Shown one piece after another: positions 23,168 through 31,978 of a stretch of 38,144 nt of DNA (position 1 is the stretch's first letter; every line of letters starts with the position of its first letter). Below the pieces are notes generated by a model that was not told the origin of the DNA, ran no database searches, and was given only the letters and a program-made list of their open reading frames with translations. Location: contig CAAFPE010000093.1 in assembly GCA_900764755.1 (NCBI GenBank), positions 1 to 38,144 of the forward strand. The letters run 5' to 3'. This DNA comes from an uncultured Oscillospiraceae bacterium. GTDB taxonomy: Bacteria; Bacillota; Clostridia; Oscillospirales; Oscillospiraceae. The translations under genes were made by a program, and so were the position numbers.

Positions 23168-23749
23168 ATGAGCTTAGTTCCCTATGTAGTGGAGCAGACC
23201 ACCCGCGGCGAGCGGTCCTATGACATTTTTTCCCGTCTGCTCAACGACCGCATCATCTTCCTGTCTGAGGAGGTCAACGACACCACCGCCTCCCTGGTGG
23301 TGGCTCAGCTGTTGTATCTGGAGAGCCAGGATCCGGACAAGGAGATCCAGTTCTACATCAACAGCCCCGGCGGCTCTGTGACTGCGGGCATGGCCATCTA
23401 TGACACCATGCAGTATGTCAAGTGCGATGTGTCCACCATCTGCATCGGGCTGGCGGCCAGCATGGGCGCCTTCCTGCTGTCCGCAGGGACGAAGGGCAAG
23501 CGTCTGGCCCTGCCTAACGCGGAGATCATGATCCATCAGCCCTCTGCCGGCACCCAGGGCCAGATCACCGACATGGCGCTGCATTTGAAGCGCCTGGAGG
23601 TGGTGAAGCGGCGGATGAACCGCATCCTGGCCGCTAACACCGGCCGGAGCGTGGAGGAGGTCACCGCCGACTGCGAGCGGGACAACTTTATGACTGCGGA
23701 AGAGGCGCTTCAGTACGGCCTGATCGACAAGGTCATCGAGAAGCGGTGA
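23168..23749 (+). CDS. clpP: ATP-dependent Clp protease proteolytic subunit
   Basis: Self-compartmentalised serine protease; tetradecamers bind ClpX. The 193-residue protein has the nucleophile Ser in GLAASMGAFLLSAG near residue 97, His in EIMIHQPSAG near residue 122, and Asp in ADCERDNFMTAEEA near residue 171. The start MSLVPYVVEQTTRGERSYDIFSR is standard. The ATG follows AAAGGAG. No CtsR-type box was seen upstream, so heat control by CtsR is not supported here. Confidence 0.97.
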   Translation: MSLVPYVVEQTTRGERSYDIFSRLLNDRIIFLSEEVNDTTASLVVAQLLYLESQDPDKEIQFYINSPGGSVTAGMAIYDTMQYVKCDVSTICIGLAASMGAFLLSAGTKGKRLALPNAEIMIHQPSAGTQGQITDMALHLKRLEVVKRRMNRILAANTGRSVEEVTADCERDNFMTAEEALQYGLIDKVIEKR

Positions 23750-23760
23750 TCTGCACCGCG

Positions 23761-23784
23761 GAGTGGGGGCCTGCGTCCCCACTC
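23761..23784 (+). terminator. Hairpin between clpP and clpX
   Basis: GAGTGGGG and CCCCACTC form an 8-bp stem with an 8-base loop, followed by a T-rich stretch (TGTTTGTATTGTT). It may partly terminate or process the clpP transcript so that clpX is made in smaller amounts. Confidence 0.6.
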
Positions 23785-23818
23785 TGTTTGTATTGTTACG
23801 AGGATGAGGTAGAAATTC

Positions 23819-25135
23819 ATGGCAAAAAATGATGACAAGCAGCGCGCAGTGCGCTGTTCCTTCTGCGGCAAGCACCAGGATCAGGTCCGCCGGCTCATTG
23901 CCGGACCGGGTGTCTATATCTGCAACGAGTGCGTTCAGCTGTGCATGAGCATCCTGGAGGATGAGCACGACACGGCCCAGACCGCCGCCGCCGAAGTGCC
24001 CGACGCCATCCCCACCCCCCGGGAGATCCATAAGGTGCTGGACCAGTATATCATCGGGCAGGAGCAGGCCAAGGTGGCCCTGTCTGTGGCGGTATACAAC
24101 CACTATAAGCGGATCTATTTCGGCGGCGGGGACGATGTGGAGCTCCAGAAGAGCAATATCCTGCTCATGGGCCCCACCGGCTGCGGCAAGACCCTCTTTG
24201 CACAGACCCTGGCCCGTGTTCTGAAGGTCCCCTTCGCCATCGCCGACGCCACTACTCTGACCGAGGCGGGCTATGTGGGTGACGACGTGGAGAATATCCT
24301 GCTGCGCCTGGTCCAGGCCGCCGACTACGACGTGGAGCTGGCAGAGCGTGGCATCATCTATATCGACGAGATGGATAAGATCGCCCGGAAGAGCGAGAAC
24401 ACCTCCATCACCCGGGACGTGTCCGGCGAGGGTGTGCAGCAGGCTCTGCTGAAGATCCTGGAGGGAACTGTGGCCAATGTGCCCCCCCAGGGCGGACGGA
24501 AGCACCCCCACCAGGAGTTCATCCAGATCGACACCAAGAATATTCTGTTCATCTGCGGCGGCGCCTTTGAAGGCATTGACAAGATCATTGAAAGCCGCCT
24601 GGATAAGCGCTCCATGGGCTTCGGTGCGGAGATCCAGAGCAAGAAGGAGCGGGACGTGGGCCAGCTGCTCAAGGAGATCCAGCCCCAGGATCTGCTGAAA
24701 TTCGGCATCATTCCAGAGCTGGTGGGCCGTCTGCCGGTGATCACCACCCTCCAGTCCCTGGGACGGGAGCAGATGGTGCAGATCCTTACCGAGCCCAAAA
24801 ACTCCCTGGTGAAGCAGTACCGGAAGCTGATGGAGTACGACGACGTGGACCTGGAGTTCACCCCCGAGGCTCTGGAGGCGGTGGCCGGCCGGGCAGTGGA
24901 GCGGGGCATCGGCGCCCGCGGCCTGCGTGCCATCCTGGAGGAGGTCATGACCCGGATCATGTATGACGTGCCCTCCGACCCCGAGGTGGTTAAGGTGACC
25001 ATCACTGAGGCCTGCATCCGGGGCGAGGCTGCGCCGGAGATCCTCCGGGATCCGGAGCACAGCCAGCGTCCGGCTCTGGGCCAGGCGGACCTGCGGGCCG
25101 AGAGGGGCGGTCTGCCCGGTACCAACGCGGGCTGA
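23819..25135 (+). CDS. clpX: Clp protease ATP-binding subunit ClpX
   Basis: AAA+ unfoldase that feeds substrates to ClpP. The N-terminal zinc-binding domain has CSFCGK and CNECVQLC (residues 13-45). Walker A GPTGCGKTLF is near residue 120, Walker B YIDEMDKIA near residue 180, and sensor 2 GARGLRAIL near residue 363. The ClpP-docking loop reads MGFGAE, matching the I/L/V-G-F rule with Met first. At 438 residues it is slightly longer than usual, owing to a C-terminal extension after the AAA+ domain. It lies 70 bases after clpP, past a hairpin. Confidence 0.96.
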   Translation: MAKNDDKQRAVRCSFCGKHQDQVRRLIAGPGVYICNECVQLCMSILEDEHDTAQTAAAEVPDAIPTPREIHKVLDQYIIGQEQAKVALSVAVYNHYKRIYFGGGDDVELQKSNILLMGPTGCGKTLFAQTLARVLKVPFAIADATTLTEAGYVGDDVENILLRLVQAADYDVELAERGIIYIDEMDKIARKSENTSITRDVSGEGVQQALLKILEGTVANVPPQGGRKHPHQEFIQIDTKNILFICGGAFEGIDKIIESRLDKRSMGFGAEIQSKKERDVGQLLKEIQPQDLLKFGIIPELVGRLPVITTLQSLGREQMVQILTEPKNSLVKQYRKLMEYDDVDLEFTPEALEAVAGRAVERGIGARGLRAILEEVMTRIMYDVPSDPEVVKVTITEACIRGEAAPEILRDPEHSQRPALGQADLRAERGGLPGTNAG

Positions 25136-25170
25136 GCGGATCCATCTGTCCGAAGCAGTAAGCATCGATC

Positions 25171-25207
25171 CAGCCCCGCGGCCCCCCAAGCGGCGGGCCC
25201 GGGGCTG
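25171..25207 (+). terminator. Terminator-like hairpin after clpX
   Basis: CAGCCCCG pairs with CGGGGCTG, continuing past a bulged C with GGCCC/GGGCC. The tail is TTGTTCT, like the tail at 15078. Confidence 0.55.
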
Positions 25208-25235
25208 TTGTTCTATCAGCGTTCCGTCCCTCATC

Positions 25236-25260
25236 CCCCTCTGTGCCAGGCGCAGAGGGG
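25236..25260 (+). promoter_or_regulatory. Hairpin in the lon leader
   Basis: CCCCTCTG and CAGAGGGG (8-bp stem, 9-base loop). The 3' arm ends in the GGGG that begins the ribosome site of the small leader ORF at 25274, so folding could hide that site. Confidence 0.5.
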
Positions 25261-25273
25261 AGGTGAAGGCGGC

Positions 25274-25297
25274 ATGAAATCCCCTGAGAGGAAGTGA
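25274..25297 (+). CDS. Candidate leader peptide upstream of lon
   Basis: ATG AAA TCC CCT GAG AGG AAG TGA encodes MKSPERK. It has a better ribosome site (GGGGAGGTG, 8-base spacing) than lon itself. Its stop lies five bases before the lon ATG, and the lon ribosome site (GAGAGGAAG) sits within its coding bases. Translation of the leader could therefore compete with or couple to lon initiation. It is too short for similarity to decide, so treat it as a candidate. Confidence 0.4.
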   Translation: MKSPERK

Positions 25298-25302
25298 GTA
25301 CC

Positions 25303-27720
25303 ATGAAAAAAGAGTGGACCATGGAGGATGCCTCCGTGATGCCTGTGATCGCCCTGCGGGGGCTGACCGTTTTCCCCAATGTGCTGATTCACTTTGATGT
25401 GGCTCGGGAGATCTCCATCAAGGCCCTGGAGGAGGCCATGTCCTCTGGCAGCCCGGTGTTTTTGGTGGGGCAGAAGGACATCTCCGAGGAGCGCCCGGAG
25501 GAGAAGGACCTGTATACCGTGGGCACCATCTCCAATGTGCGGCAAATCCTGCGCACCCCCGGCGACAATGTGCGGGTGATGGTGGAGGGCGTGAGCCGGG
25601 GCAGTCTGGAGCGGCTGACCCGCACCGGCCCCTATCTGGAGGCAGAGGTCCAGCCCATCCCCAGCGAGCAGAATGGGCGAAATTCTGCCAAGGCGGAGGC
25701 CCTGATCCGCTCCACCTATGAGCTGTTCCAGCAGTACACCGAGCTGGCCCCTAAAACCGCCCCGGACCTGCTCATCAATGTACTGGCCAGCGAGGATCCG
25801 GGCTACATTGCCGACTTTATTGCCCAAAACATTGCCATGCGCAACAGCGATAAGCAGTCCATTCTGGAGGAGCTTCGCCCGGTACGCCGCCTGGAGCGGC
25901 TGCACCGCCTGCTGGGCCGGGAGGTGGAGATCCTGGGGCTGGATATGGAGATCCAAAACCGGGCCCGGGAGCAGATGGCGGACAACCAACGGGACTACTA
26001 CCTGCGGGAGCAGATGAAGGCCATCCAGAACGAGCTGGGTGAGGGCGAGGGCGGAGACTCAGAGATTGGGGACTACCGCCGGAAGATCGCTGAGGCCAAG
26101 CTGCCCGACGAGGTGCGGGAGAAGCTGGAGAAAGAGGTGGGCCGTCTGGCTAAGCAGTCCTTCGGTTCCTCGGAGGCCACCGTCCTGCGCAGCTATCTGG
26201 ATGTGTGTCTGGAACTCCCTTGGGGAAAAAAGACCCGGGAGCGGGTGAGCGTAGAGGCGGCCCGCCGGACTCTGGACCGGGACCACTTCGGTCTGGAAAA
26301 GGTGAAGGAGCGTATTTTGGAGTTCCTGGCGGTGAAGCAGCTGGCTCCTGATCTGAAGGGGCAGGTGATCTGTCTGGTGGGGCCTCCCGGTGTGGGCAAG
26401 ACCTCTGTGGCCATGTCGGTGGCCCGGGCGCTGAACCGGAAGTTGGCCCGGCTCTCTCTGGGCGGCGTCAGCGATGAGGCGGAGATCCGGGGCCACCGCA
26501 AGACCTATGTAGGTGCCATGCCCGGCCGCATCATCTCTGCCATCAATCAGGCGGGGAGCTGCAACCCCCTGCTGCTGCTGGATGAGATCGACAAGCTGGG
26601 CCACGACCACCGGGGAGATCCGGCGTCCGCCCTGCTGGAGGTGCTGGATGCGGAACAGAACAGCACCTTCCGGGACAACTTTTTGGAGCTGCCCTTTGAC
26701 CTGTCCGATGTGATGTTCATTACCACAGCCAATACCACCGATACCATCCCCCGGCCCCTGTTGGACCGGATGGAGGTCATTGAACTGCCCAGCTACACCG
26801 ACGAGGAGAAGCTTCAGATCGCCAAGCGCTATCTCCTTCCCAAGGAGATGAAGCGCCACGGATTGGAAAAGGCCCAGCTGAAGGTGTCTGACGGGGCCAT
26901 CCGGGAGATGATCGCCTCCTACACCCGGGAGTCGGGCGTCCGCGTGTTGGAGCGCAAGCTGGCCGGGATCTGTCGGAAGGCGGCTATGCACCTGGTATCA
27001 GAGGATGTAAAGCAGATCCGCATCACAGAAAAAGAACTGAAGGACTACCTGGGCGCACCACGGTACTATCCGGAGCGCCAGGCGCTGGAGGAGCGTGTGG
27101 GCGTGGTGAACGGCCTGGCCTGGACCTCTGTGGGCGGCGAACTGCTGGAGGTGGAGGTCAACGTGGTCCCAGGCACCGGCAAGGTGGAACTGACTGGAAA
27201 CCTGGGGGATGTGATGAAGGAGAGCGCCCACGCGGCCCTCAGCTTCATCCGTAGCCAGGCGGACCGGCTGGGCATCCAGGGGGACTTCTATCAGTCGAAG
27301 GACATCCATGTCCACTTCCCGGAGGGGGCTGTGCCCAAGGACGGGCCCTCCGCCGGCATTGCCATCACCACCGCTATGGTATCTGCGCTCACCGGAGCGC
27401 CGGTAAAGCGTGGGATTGCCATGACTGGGGAGGTGACCCTCCGCGGCAGGGTGCTGCCCATCGGCGGCCTGCGGGAAAAGACTATGGCAGCCCTGCGCAA
27501 TGGGATCAAGACGGTTATCATCCCGGCGGAAAACGGTAAGGACCTGGAGGAGATCGACCAGACAGTCCGGAAGGCCCTGCGCTTCGTGCTGGTGGACCAG
27601 GCAGAGCAGGTGCTGGCCGAGGCCCTGTGCTGTCTGAGCGGCGGCGCGGAGGCCGAGCGGGCGATGGAACGAAAGCTGCCTGGGGAGAAGTCCCGGGGGG
27701 CGGCCCGGCTGCGCCAGTGA
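25303..27720 (+). CDS. lon: ATP-dependent protease La (Lon)
   Basis: Hexameric cytoplasmic AAA+ serine protease for damaged and regulatory proteins. The 805-residue protein is full length: N-terminal substrate domain (MPVIALRGLTVFPN), a coiled-coil segment near residue 230 (EQMKAIQNELGEGEGG), Walker A GPPGVGKTSVAMS near residue 365, Walker B LLLLDEIDKLG near residue 425, and the protease domain with catalytic Ser in PKDGPSAGIA near residue 685 and Lys in GGLREKTMAA near residue 728. The ATG at 25303 is chosen over GTG 25294, which falls in the ribosome site. engB follows after 12 bases. Confidence 0.96.
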   Translation: MKKEWTMEDASVMPVIALRGLTVFPNVLIHFDVAREISIKALEEAMSSGSPVFLVGQKDISEERPEEKDLYTVGTISNVRQILRTPGDNVRVMVEGVSRGSLERLTRTGPYLEAEVQPIPSEQNGRNSAKAEALIRSTYELFQQYTELAPKTAPDLLINVLASEDPGYIADFIAQNIAMRNSDKQSILEELRPVRRLERLHRLLGREVEILGLDMEIQNRAREQMADNQRDYYLREQMKAIQNELGEGEGGDSEIGDYRRKIAEAKLPDEVREKLEKEVGRLAKQSFGSSEATVLRSYLDVCLELPWGKKTRERVSVEAARRTLDRDHFGLEKVKERILEFLAVKQLAPDLKGQVICLVGPPGVGKTSVAMSVARALNRKLARLSLGGVSDEAEIRGHRKTYVGAMPGRIISAINQAGSCNPLLLLDEIDKLGHDHRGDPASALLEVLDAEQNSTFRDNFLELPFDLSDVMFITTANTTDTIPRPLLDRMEVIELPSYTDEEKLQIAKRYLLPKEMKRHGLEKAQLKVSDGAIREMIASYTRESGVRVLERKLAGICRKAAMHLVSEDVKQIRITEKELKDYLGAPRYYPERQALEERVGVVNGLAWTSVGGELLEVEVNVVPGTGKVELTGNLGDVMKESAHAALSFIRSQADRLGIQGDFYQSKDIHVHFPEGAVPKDGPSAGIAITTAMVSALTGAPVKRGIAMTGEVTLRGRVLPIGGLREKTMAALRNGIKTVIIPAENGKDLEEIDQTVRKALRFVLVDQAEQVLAEALCCLSGGAEAERAMERKLPGEKSRGAARLRQ

Positions 27721-27732
27721 GGAGGGGAGCGT

Positions 27733-28332
27733 ATGTCCATCAATGTGCAGAAGGCAGAGTTCATCCTCTCCGCAGCCTCTCCAAAAGACTTCCGGCGGGA
27801 TGCGCTGCCCCAGGTGGCCTTCGCGGGCCGCTCTAATGTGGGAAAGTCGTCGGTGATCAACCGCCTGCTGAACCGGAAAAATTTCGCCCGGGTGGGAGCG
27901 GCTCCTGGAAAGACCACCCAAATCAACTATTTTAAGATCGACAATGCCTTTTACCTGGTGGACCTGCCCGGCTACGGCTATGCCCGGGTGTCCAAAGGGG
28001 AACGGGACCGCTGGGGCCGGCTGATGGAGGGCTATTTTGCCGACCCGGAACTGATGACCCTGGGGGTGATGATCGTGGACGCCAGGCACAAGCCCACGGC
28101 GGACGACTGCACCATGGCCCAGTGGTACCGGGGGACGGGCTGCCCCTTCCTTGTGGTGGCCAACAAGCTGGATAAGCTGAAAAAGAGCGAGGTCGAAGGG
28201 AACCTCCAGCGCATCCGTGAGACCCTGGAGCTGGGGGAGGAGGACCTGGTCATCCCCTTTTCCGCAGAAAAGGGGACCGGCCGGGATGAACTCCTGCGTG
28301 CCATCTTATCCAGTGTGGAAGTGTCATCCTAA
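27733..28332 (+). CDS. engB: Ribosome biogenesis GTP-binding protein YsxC/EngB
   Basis: Essential GTPase for 50S assembly in Bacillota. The 199-residue protein shows G1 GRSNVGKSSVIN near residue 33, G2 GKTTQINYF, G3 DLPGYGYARV near residue 77 and G4 NKLDKLKKSE near residue 144. The ATG follows GAGGAGGGG. It is the last gene of lon-engB, a standard pairing. It is also the last clearly core gene before the composition and strand change. Confidence 0.96.
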   Translation: MSINVQKAEFILSAASPKDFRRDALPQVAFAGRSNVGKSSVINRLLNRKNFARVGAAPGKTTQINYFKIDNAFYLVDLPGYGYARVSKGERDRWGRLMEGYFADPELMTLGVMIVDARHKPTADDCTMAQWYRGTGCPFLVVANKLDKLKKSEVEGNLQRIRETLELGEEDLVIPFSAEKGTGRDELLRAILSSVEVSS

Positions 28333-28341
28333 ACTGAACAG

Positions 28342-28404
28342 GTCCAGTAAAACTGGACAATAGATACCCCCCTGATGTAGGAAAACAGGACTACATCAGG
28401 GGGG
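28342..28404. repeat. Two perfect inverted repeats at the core/accessory boundary
   Basis: GTCCAGT-AAA-ACTGGAC (28342-28358) is followed by CCCCCCTGATGTAG, a 10-base loop and CTACATCAGGGGGG (28367-28404; 14 perfect pairs). The second has no U-tract on either strand, so it is not a standard terminator. The first motif is reminiscent of ends of some IS3-type elements, but that is from memory only. The remaining gap to 28592 is AT-rich, and I see no gene in it. Confidence 0.7.
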
Positions 28405-28592
28405 AAAATTATATCCAGGTGCTGAACCACGCATATTCAGGATCCATTGCCTGAAATTTTGGGAATTTTTAATATATTTTCCAGTGAGGTTTGATTCAGA
28501 GAATTTGTGTTCTCTTTCCATTGTTCAAATGGCAGAGGCTGGCTGTTTCGTCATGGTGTTGCCACAGGTTCACCAAAATAATTTTTAGCGTA

Positions 28593-31500
28593 TCAGCTGT
28601 GTGTCTGCTTTTCATCCATGCTGTTTGGCCGATCCGAATGCACCACAAAGCTTACATCTGCCATTTGTTCGATCAACGCGTTTGCGTCGTGCTCCAGTTT
28701 GTACTCCAGCTCCTCACGGTACAGGGGAATCACCTGATAGAAGTTGACCTCCTCGCCGCCCGGCAAAGTGCAGACTTCGCCTCCGTTCCAGACAACATCC
28801 TGCGGACCCACCAGAAGTGCGCCGCAGAGTGCCGTGTTCTCCGCAAACGGCGATTGCTTGTCCATCGTGTGGCCAAAGCCCAGCCAGGTGTCGCTGGAAA
28901 TGGGCAGGCGGGCCAGCACCTTCAGAAGGCCAACGGGCCAGTACCACCGCTCATCCTTTAGGAATTCTTTATCCAGGTTCCAATCTGGCGGCAGAGCGAT
29001 GGCCAGTTCTGCCCGCTCCAGCTTGTATTCTGCCAGCTCCTCCGGCACATTCATCCGGTGGGCGCCCATGCCCATGGTGACCAGGGTGTAGTAGTCCCGC
29101 TCCTCAGAGGGCGGCACCACGCAGATGTCCACATGGATGTCCGGAGAGACCAGTTCGTGAAACACATTCTCAAACGCACCAAAGGTGTTCTTGATGTGCG
29201 TTTCCACCGCCGCCATCTCTTCCTCGGTATAGAGCTCCGGCTCACGGCTCTCCTCCGAGGACCAGAAAGCGCCCTCCTGCTCCGTCCCGTCCGGGTTCAG
29301 GAAAATCTGGAAGTATGCGTCCTCCTCTGTCAGCTTGTAAAGCAGGCCCATGCGGTAGTCCAGGCCCACCAGCACCGTGTCCAGGCAGGCCGCTCTCCCA
29401 TCCGGGTGATCCCGCTTCAGCCACTGGCCGCTTTGAAGCCGGCCTCTCAGCTGCTCCAGCCAGTTTGTATTCAGCTTGGACATCCCGCCCTCATTCATCT
29501 GGAACACCAGATCCACAGGACGGCCGTTCACCATATATGGGAACTGCGTGTAAGGTGCGTTGGGTGTGTACTGCTCCGGCTTGGGGCCAAAGATGCTCCA
29601 GAAGCGTTCCAGTCCTTCTTGGTCAACAGTGATGCAGGAGATGGCGCGCTGTTTATCATCTGCATCCTGATCCAGCCCCTGTTGGAGCGTTTGGTCGGCA
29701 TCGGGATTGATCCAATGGTACTCCATCTGTTCCAGAGTTGCTCCGGCTTTAATCTCTTTTTCCAATGTCAGGAACTCATAGTCGCCCGGTTCCAGTTTTA
29801 ATCCTTGTTTGACGGCATCCAGCGCACCTGCTTTATCACCAAAATGAGCCCGCAGCTTGCCCACTTGCAGCCAGATCCAGGGGTAGTTCGGCTCCTCCTG
29901 AATGCCCCTTTCCGCATAGTCCAGTGCTTCTTCCAGCCTGCCACAGTACATTAAAGCCACCGAATAGCGGTAGTACCACATGGCGCAGCCCGCGGCGTTT
30001 TTCTCCGAAGCCTTCATCCAGTCTGCCGCCTTGTAATAGTACCGGTACTCATCCAGATTGTTACAGGCGTAGGAATACCACAGGGCGATCTGAAGGTCCT
30101 GCTGGGCCTGACGCTGGGTGAATTTTCCCGCCTGCACGCCCCGCTCCATAAAGTCCTCCAGCCAGTGGTACATCTTCCCAAAATAGCTGGACACGTCCCC
30201 GCAGAAGCCCTCCAAAGTGCGGATGTCCTCCGTCGAGAGCAGGGAACCGGTCTCCGGGTCCACCTCCGGCTCTGGTTCCCGCTCCCATAGGCGGACCGTT
30301 CCCACATCCCGGCGGAATACATGGAACAAACCTTGGACGGCATTGGAGTCAGCAAAGAAATCCTTGGCCGCATCCAGCACGGCGGGCAGATCCCAGGCGA
30401 GGAAATCCAGATACCCATAGTACAGGCCGGTGGCCCCGCCCAGGAAGGTGACTGCTTCTCCGCCAGCGTGTTCCTGGATCGCCGCTTGCAGGGCGTCCCG
30501 GAATTGCAGGATCTGTTCCGCACGGTTCTCACCGGAAAATTCGTCCACCGGATAGCACAGGAAGCCGGCTGTAATGCCGTCCTTGTGGTACTCATCCACC
30601 GTATCAGTACAGGAAGTCAAGTATTCGTTGATCATGACTGGGAGACGGCAGCTTCCAGTATAGACATCCAGCCGCCAATCGGCTTCTGGATCTTCCACCG
30701 GTTCCAATTCATAGGCAATGTAGCTGTTTTCCAGATAATCACTGCCATCCCGCCAGAGGGAAAGCCCCATGCTTTGTACCAGCTGCGGCAATTCGGAAAG
30801 AAGTATGGCTGGTTCGTCTTTCGGCTCTGCACAGACATCAAAACCGGCAATCAGCGCGATTGCGGAAACTTCTCCGATGGTTTGATCCACCAGCATGGAG
30901 AGCGCCCACCAGACCCTGTCCGCATCCTCTTTCAAAAGCGGCGTCAGCTTCTCACAGTAAAGGACCAAGTTCATTTGGCTGTCCGCTGTTTTCTCTGCCC
31001 ATACCTGCACATCCTCGGCCCGAACTTCGATCTCTCCAGCCCGCAGCTCGAACCCCTCGCAGGGCTGGCGGCCTACCCAGATATTCCAATGCTCCAGCAC
31101 CGGTTCTGGGGCCTGCTCCTGGAAGTACACCAACGGGAACAGGCGGGAGCGAAGCCCCTCCGGACTGAGGATCAGTTCATACTTTTCACCGTTGAAGCCC
31201 AGTTCAAAGGCAGGGGAGGGGAGGGCCAGCTTCAGCGCCCTGCCGCATTTTTCCATGATCTCCTCGCCCCGTTCCCGCAGCTGATCGGTGTCCATGATGG
31301 TCCGCAGTTCCGCCTCGATCTGAGTAAAGGCTGTCCACGCTTCCTGCGTCCTCTCCCGGAAGTTCTTTTCAAACCGGGGCAGGGACAAACGGCGGCGGCA
31401 GTCGTCGATGTATTCCTGGGTGTCCTCGTCGCCGGGGCGGGCCTTCAGCGCCTGTTCAAAGTAACGCAGGGCGGGACCCTCCTGGTCCAGATAATAGTAA

Positions 31501-31745
31501 GCATAGCCCATACGGAAATTCCAGCAGTGGTCCCCCTGAAAATATTCCTCATGGGGCTCCAGTAAGGCGATGGCCTTTTCAAAGAGCTCTCGGTCCCCCG
31601 GCTGTGCCAGGTTGTTATAGGCCCGGGCCAGCTCGCTGTCCAGTTCTGGGGTGCGCTCTCCGGCGGGGATGGCCTCCAAGGCGTCTATAATCTTCTGAAA
31701 TTCGTCGTTTTCATTCCATTTTTGGCACTGTTCCAATAATTCCAT
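28593..31745 (-). CDS. TPR protein with a C-terminal Suppressor-of-fused-like domain
   Basis: A 1050-residue acidic protein. Residues 1-115 are TPR-like helices (ELARAYNNLAQPGDRELFEK, MGYAYYYLDQEGPALRYFEQ). Residues of roughly 150-550 form an unrecognised alpha/beta region, perhaps DUF4026-like. A second TPR set lies near 580-680 (YRYSVALMYCGRLEEALDYA). The last 200 residues (HELVSPDIHVDICVVPPSEE, then YYTLVTMGMGAHRMNVPEEL, then WPVGLLKVLARLP) match the bacterial SUFU family, known among toxin-immunity proteins. The ATG at 31745 follows AAAGGAGG. No signal peptide. It is the last gene of a minus-strand array. Domain calls are by eye; function as an immunity protein is inferred. Confidence 0.85.
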   Translation of the reverse strand: MELLEQCQKWNENDEFQKIIDALEAIPAGERTPELDSELARAYNNLAQPGDRELFEKAIALLEPHEEYFQGDHCWNFRMGYAYYYLDQEGPALRYFEQALKARPGDEDTQEYIDDCRRRLSLPRFEKNFRERTQEAWTAFTQIEAELRTIMDTDQLRERGEEIMEKCGRALKLALPSPAFELGFNGEKYELILSPEGLRSRLFPLVYFQEQAPEPVLEHWNIWVGRQPCEGFELRAGEIEVRAEDVQVWAEKTADSQMNLVLYCEKLTPLLKEDADRVWWALSMLVDQTIGEVSAIALIAGFDVCAEPKDEPAILLSELPQLVQSMGLSLWRDGSDYLENSYIAYELEPVEDPEADWRLDVYTGSCRLPVMINEYLTSCTDTVDEYHKDGITAGFLCYPVDEFSGENRAEQILQFRDALQAAIQEHAGGEAVTFLGGATGLYYGYLDFLAWDLPAVLDAAKDFFADSNAVQGLFHVFRRDVGTVRLWEREPEPEVDPETGSLLSTEDIRTLEGFCGDVSSYFGKMYHWLEDFMERGVQAGKFTQRQAQQDLQIALWYSYACNNLDEYRYYYKAADWMKASEKNAAGCAMWYYRYSVALMYCGRLEEALDYAERGIQEEPNYPWIWLQVGKLRAHFGDKAGALDAVKQGLKLEPGDYEFLTLEKEIKAGATLEQMEYHWINPDADQTLQQGLDQDADDKQRAISCITVDQEGLERFWSIFGPKPEQYTPNAPYTQFPYMVNGRPVDLVFQMNEGGMSKLNTNWLEQLRGRLQSGQWLKRDHPDGRAACLDTVLVGLDYRMGLLYKLTEEDAYFQIFLNPDGTEQEGAFWSSEESREPELYTEEEMAAVETHIKNTFGAFENVFHELVSPDIHVDICVVPPSEERDYYTLVTMGMGAHRMNVPEELAEYKLERAELAIALPPDWNLDKEFLKDERWYWPVGLLKVLARLPISSDTWLGFGHTMDKQSPFAENTALCGALLVGPQDVVWNGGEVCTLPGGEEVNFYQVIPLYREELEYKLEHDANALIEQMADVSFVVHSDRPNSMDEKQTHS

Positions 31746-31770
31746 ATCAGCGCCTCCTTTCATGTTCCTG

Positions 31771-31956
31771 TCAATCATGGGTTCCGCTTTTTTTCCCACC
31801 TGTTTCCTCAAAGGTATGCCAAACCGGCGGTTCCTTGTTCCGGTTCAACAGGGACTTGATCCTGGATAGAACGCCTTCCACCAGATGAAACCACACTTGT
31901 CCAAAGATAAAAATCACAGTCAGGACCAGGACCCACATTCCGATTTCCGGCCACAC
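31771..31956 (-). CDS. Small single-pass membrane protein
   Basis: A 61-residue ORF. Residues 7-27 (MWVLVLTVIFIFGQVWFHLV region) form one membrane helix, followed by a basic segment (SRIKSLLNRNKEP), which predicts a cytoplasmic C-terminus. The GTG at 31956 follows GAGGTGAAG; an ATG at 31938 is an alternative. It lies 22 bases after the preceding gene and 25 before the TPR-SUFU start, so it is part of the array. No family is recognised. Confidence 0.6.
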   Translation of the reverse strand: MWPEIGMWVLVLTVIFIFGQVWFHLVEGVLSRIKSLLNRNKEPPVWHTFEETGGKKSGTHD

Positions 31957-31978
31957 CGTGCTTCACCTCATGTCCTGC

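Noticed and set aside
21479..25234. Long minus-strand frames opposite tig, clpP and clpX
   Set aside because: These are antisense shadows; the translations are Leu/Gly/His-rich without domains.
23100..25303. CtsR or CIRCE heat-shock operators upstream of clpP, clpX and lon
   Set aside because: I looked for GTCAAA-type direct repeats and for TTAGCACTC inverted repeats and found none.
28367..28404. Reading the 14-bp hairpin as the engB terminator
   Set aside because: The stem is perfect, but neither side has a T-run, and the sequence after it is AAAATTATA.
28491..28961. 156-codon plus-strand frame at the array boundary
   Set aside because: Most of it lies opposite the SUFU-like domain, it has no ribosome site, and the translation shows no family.
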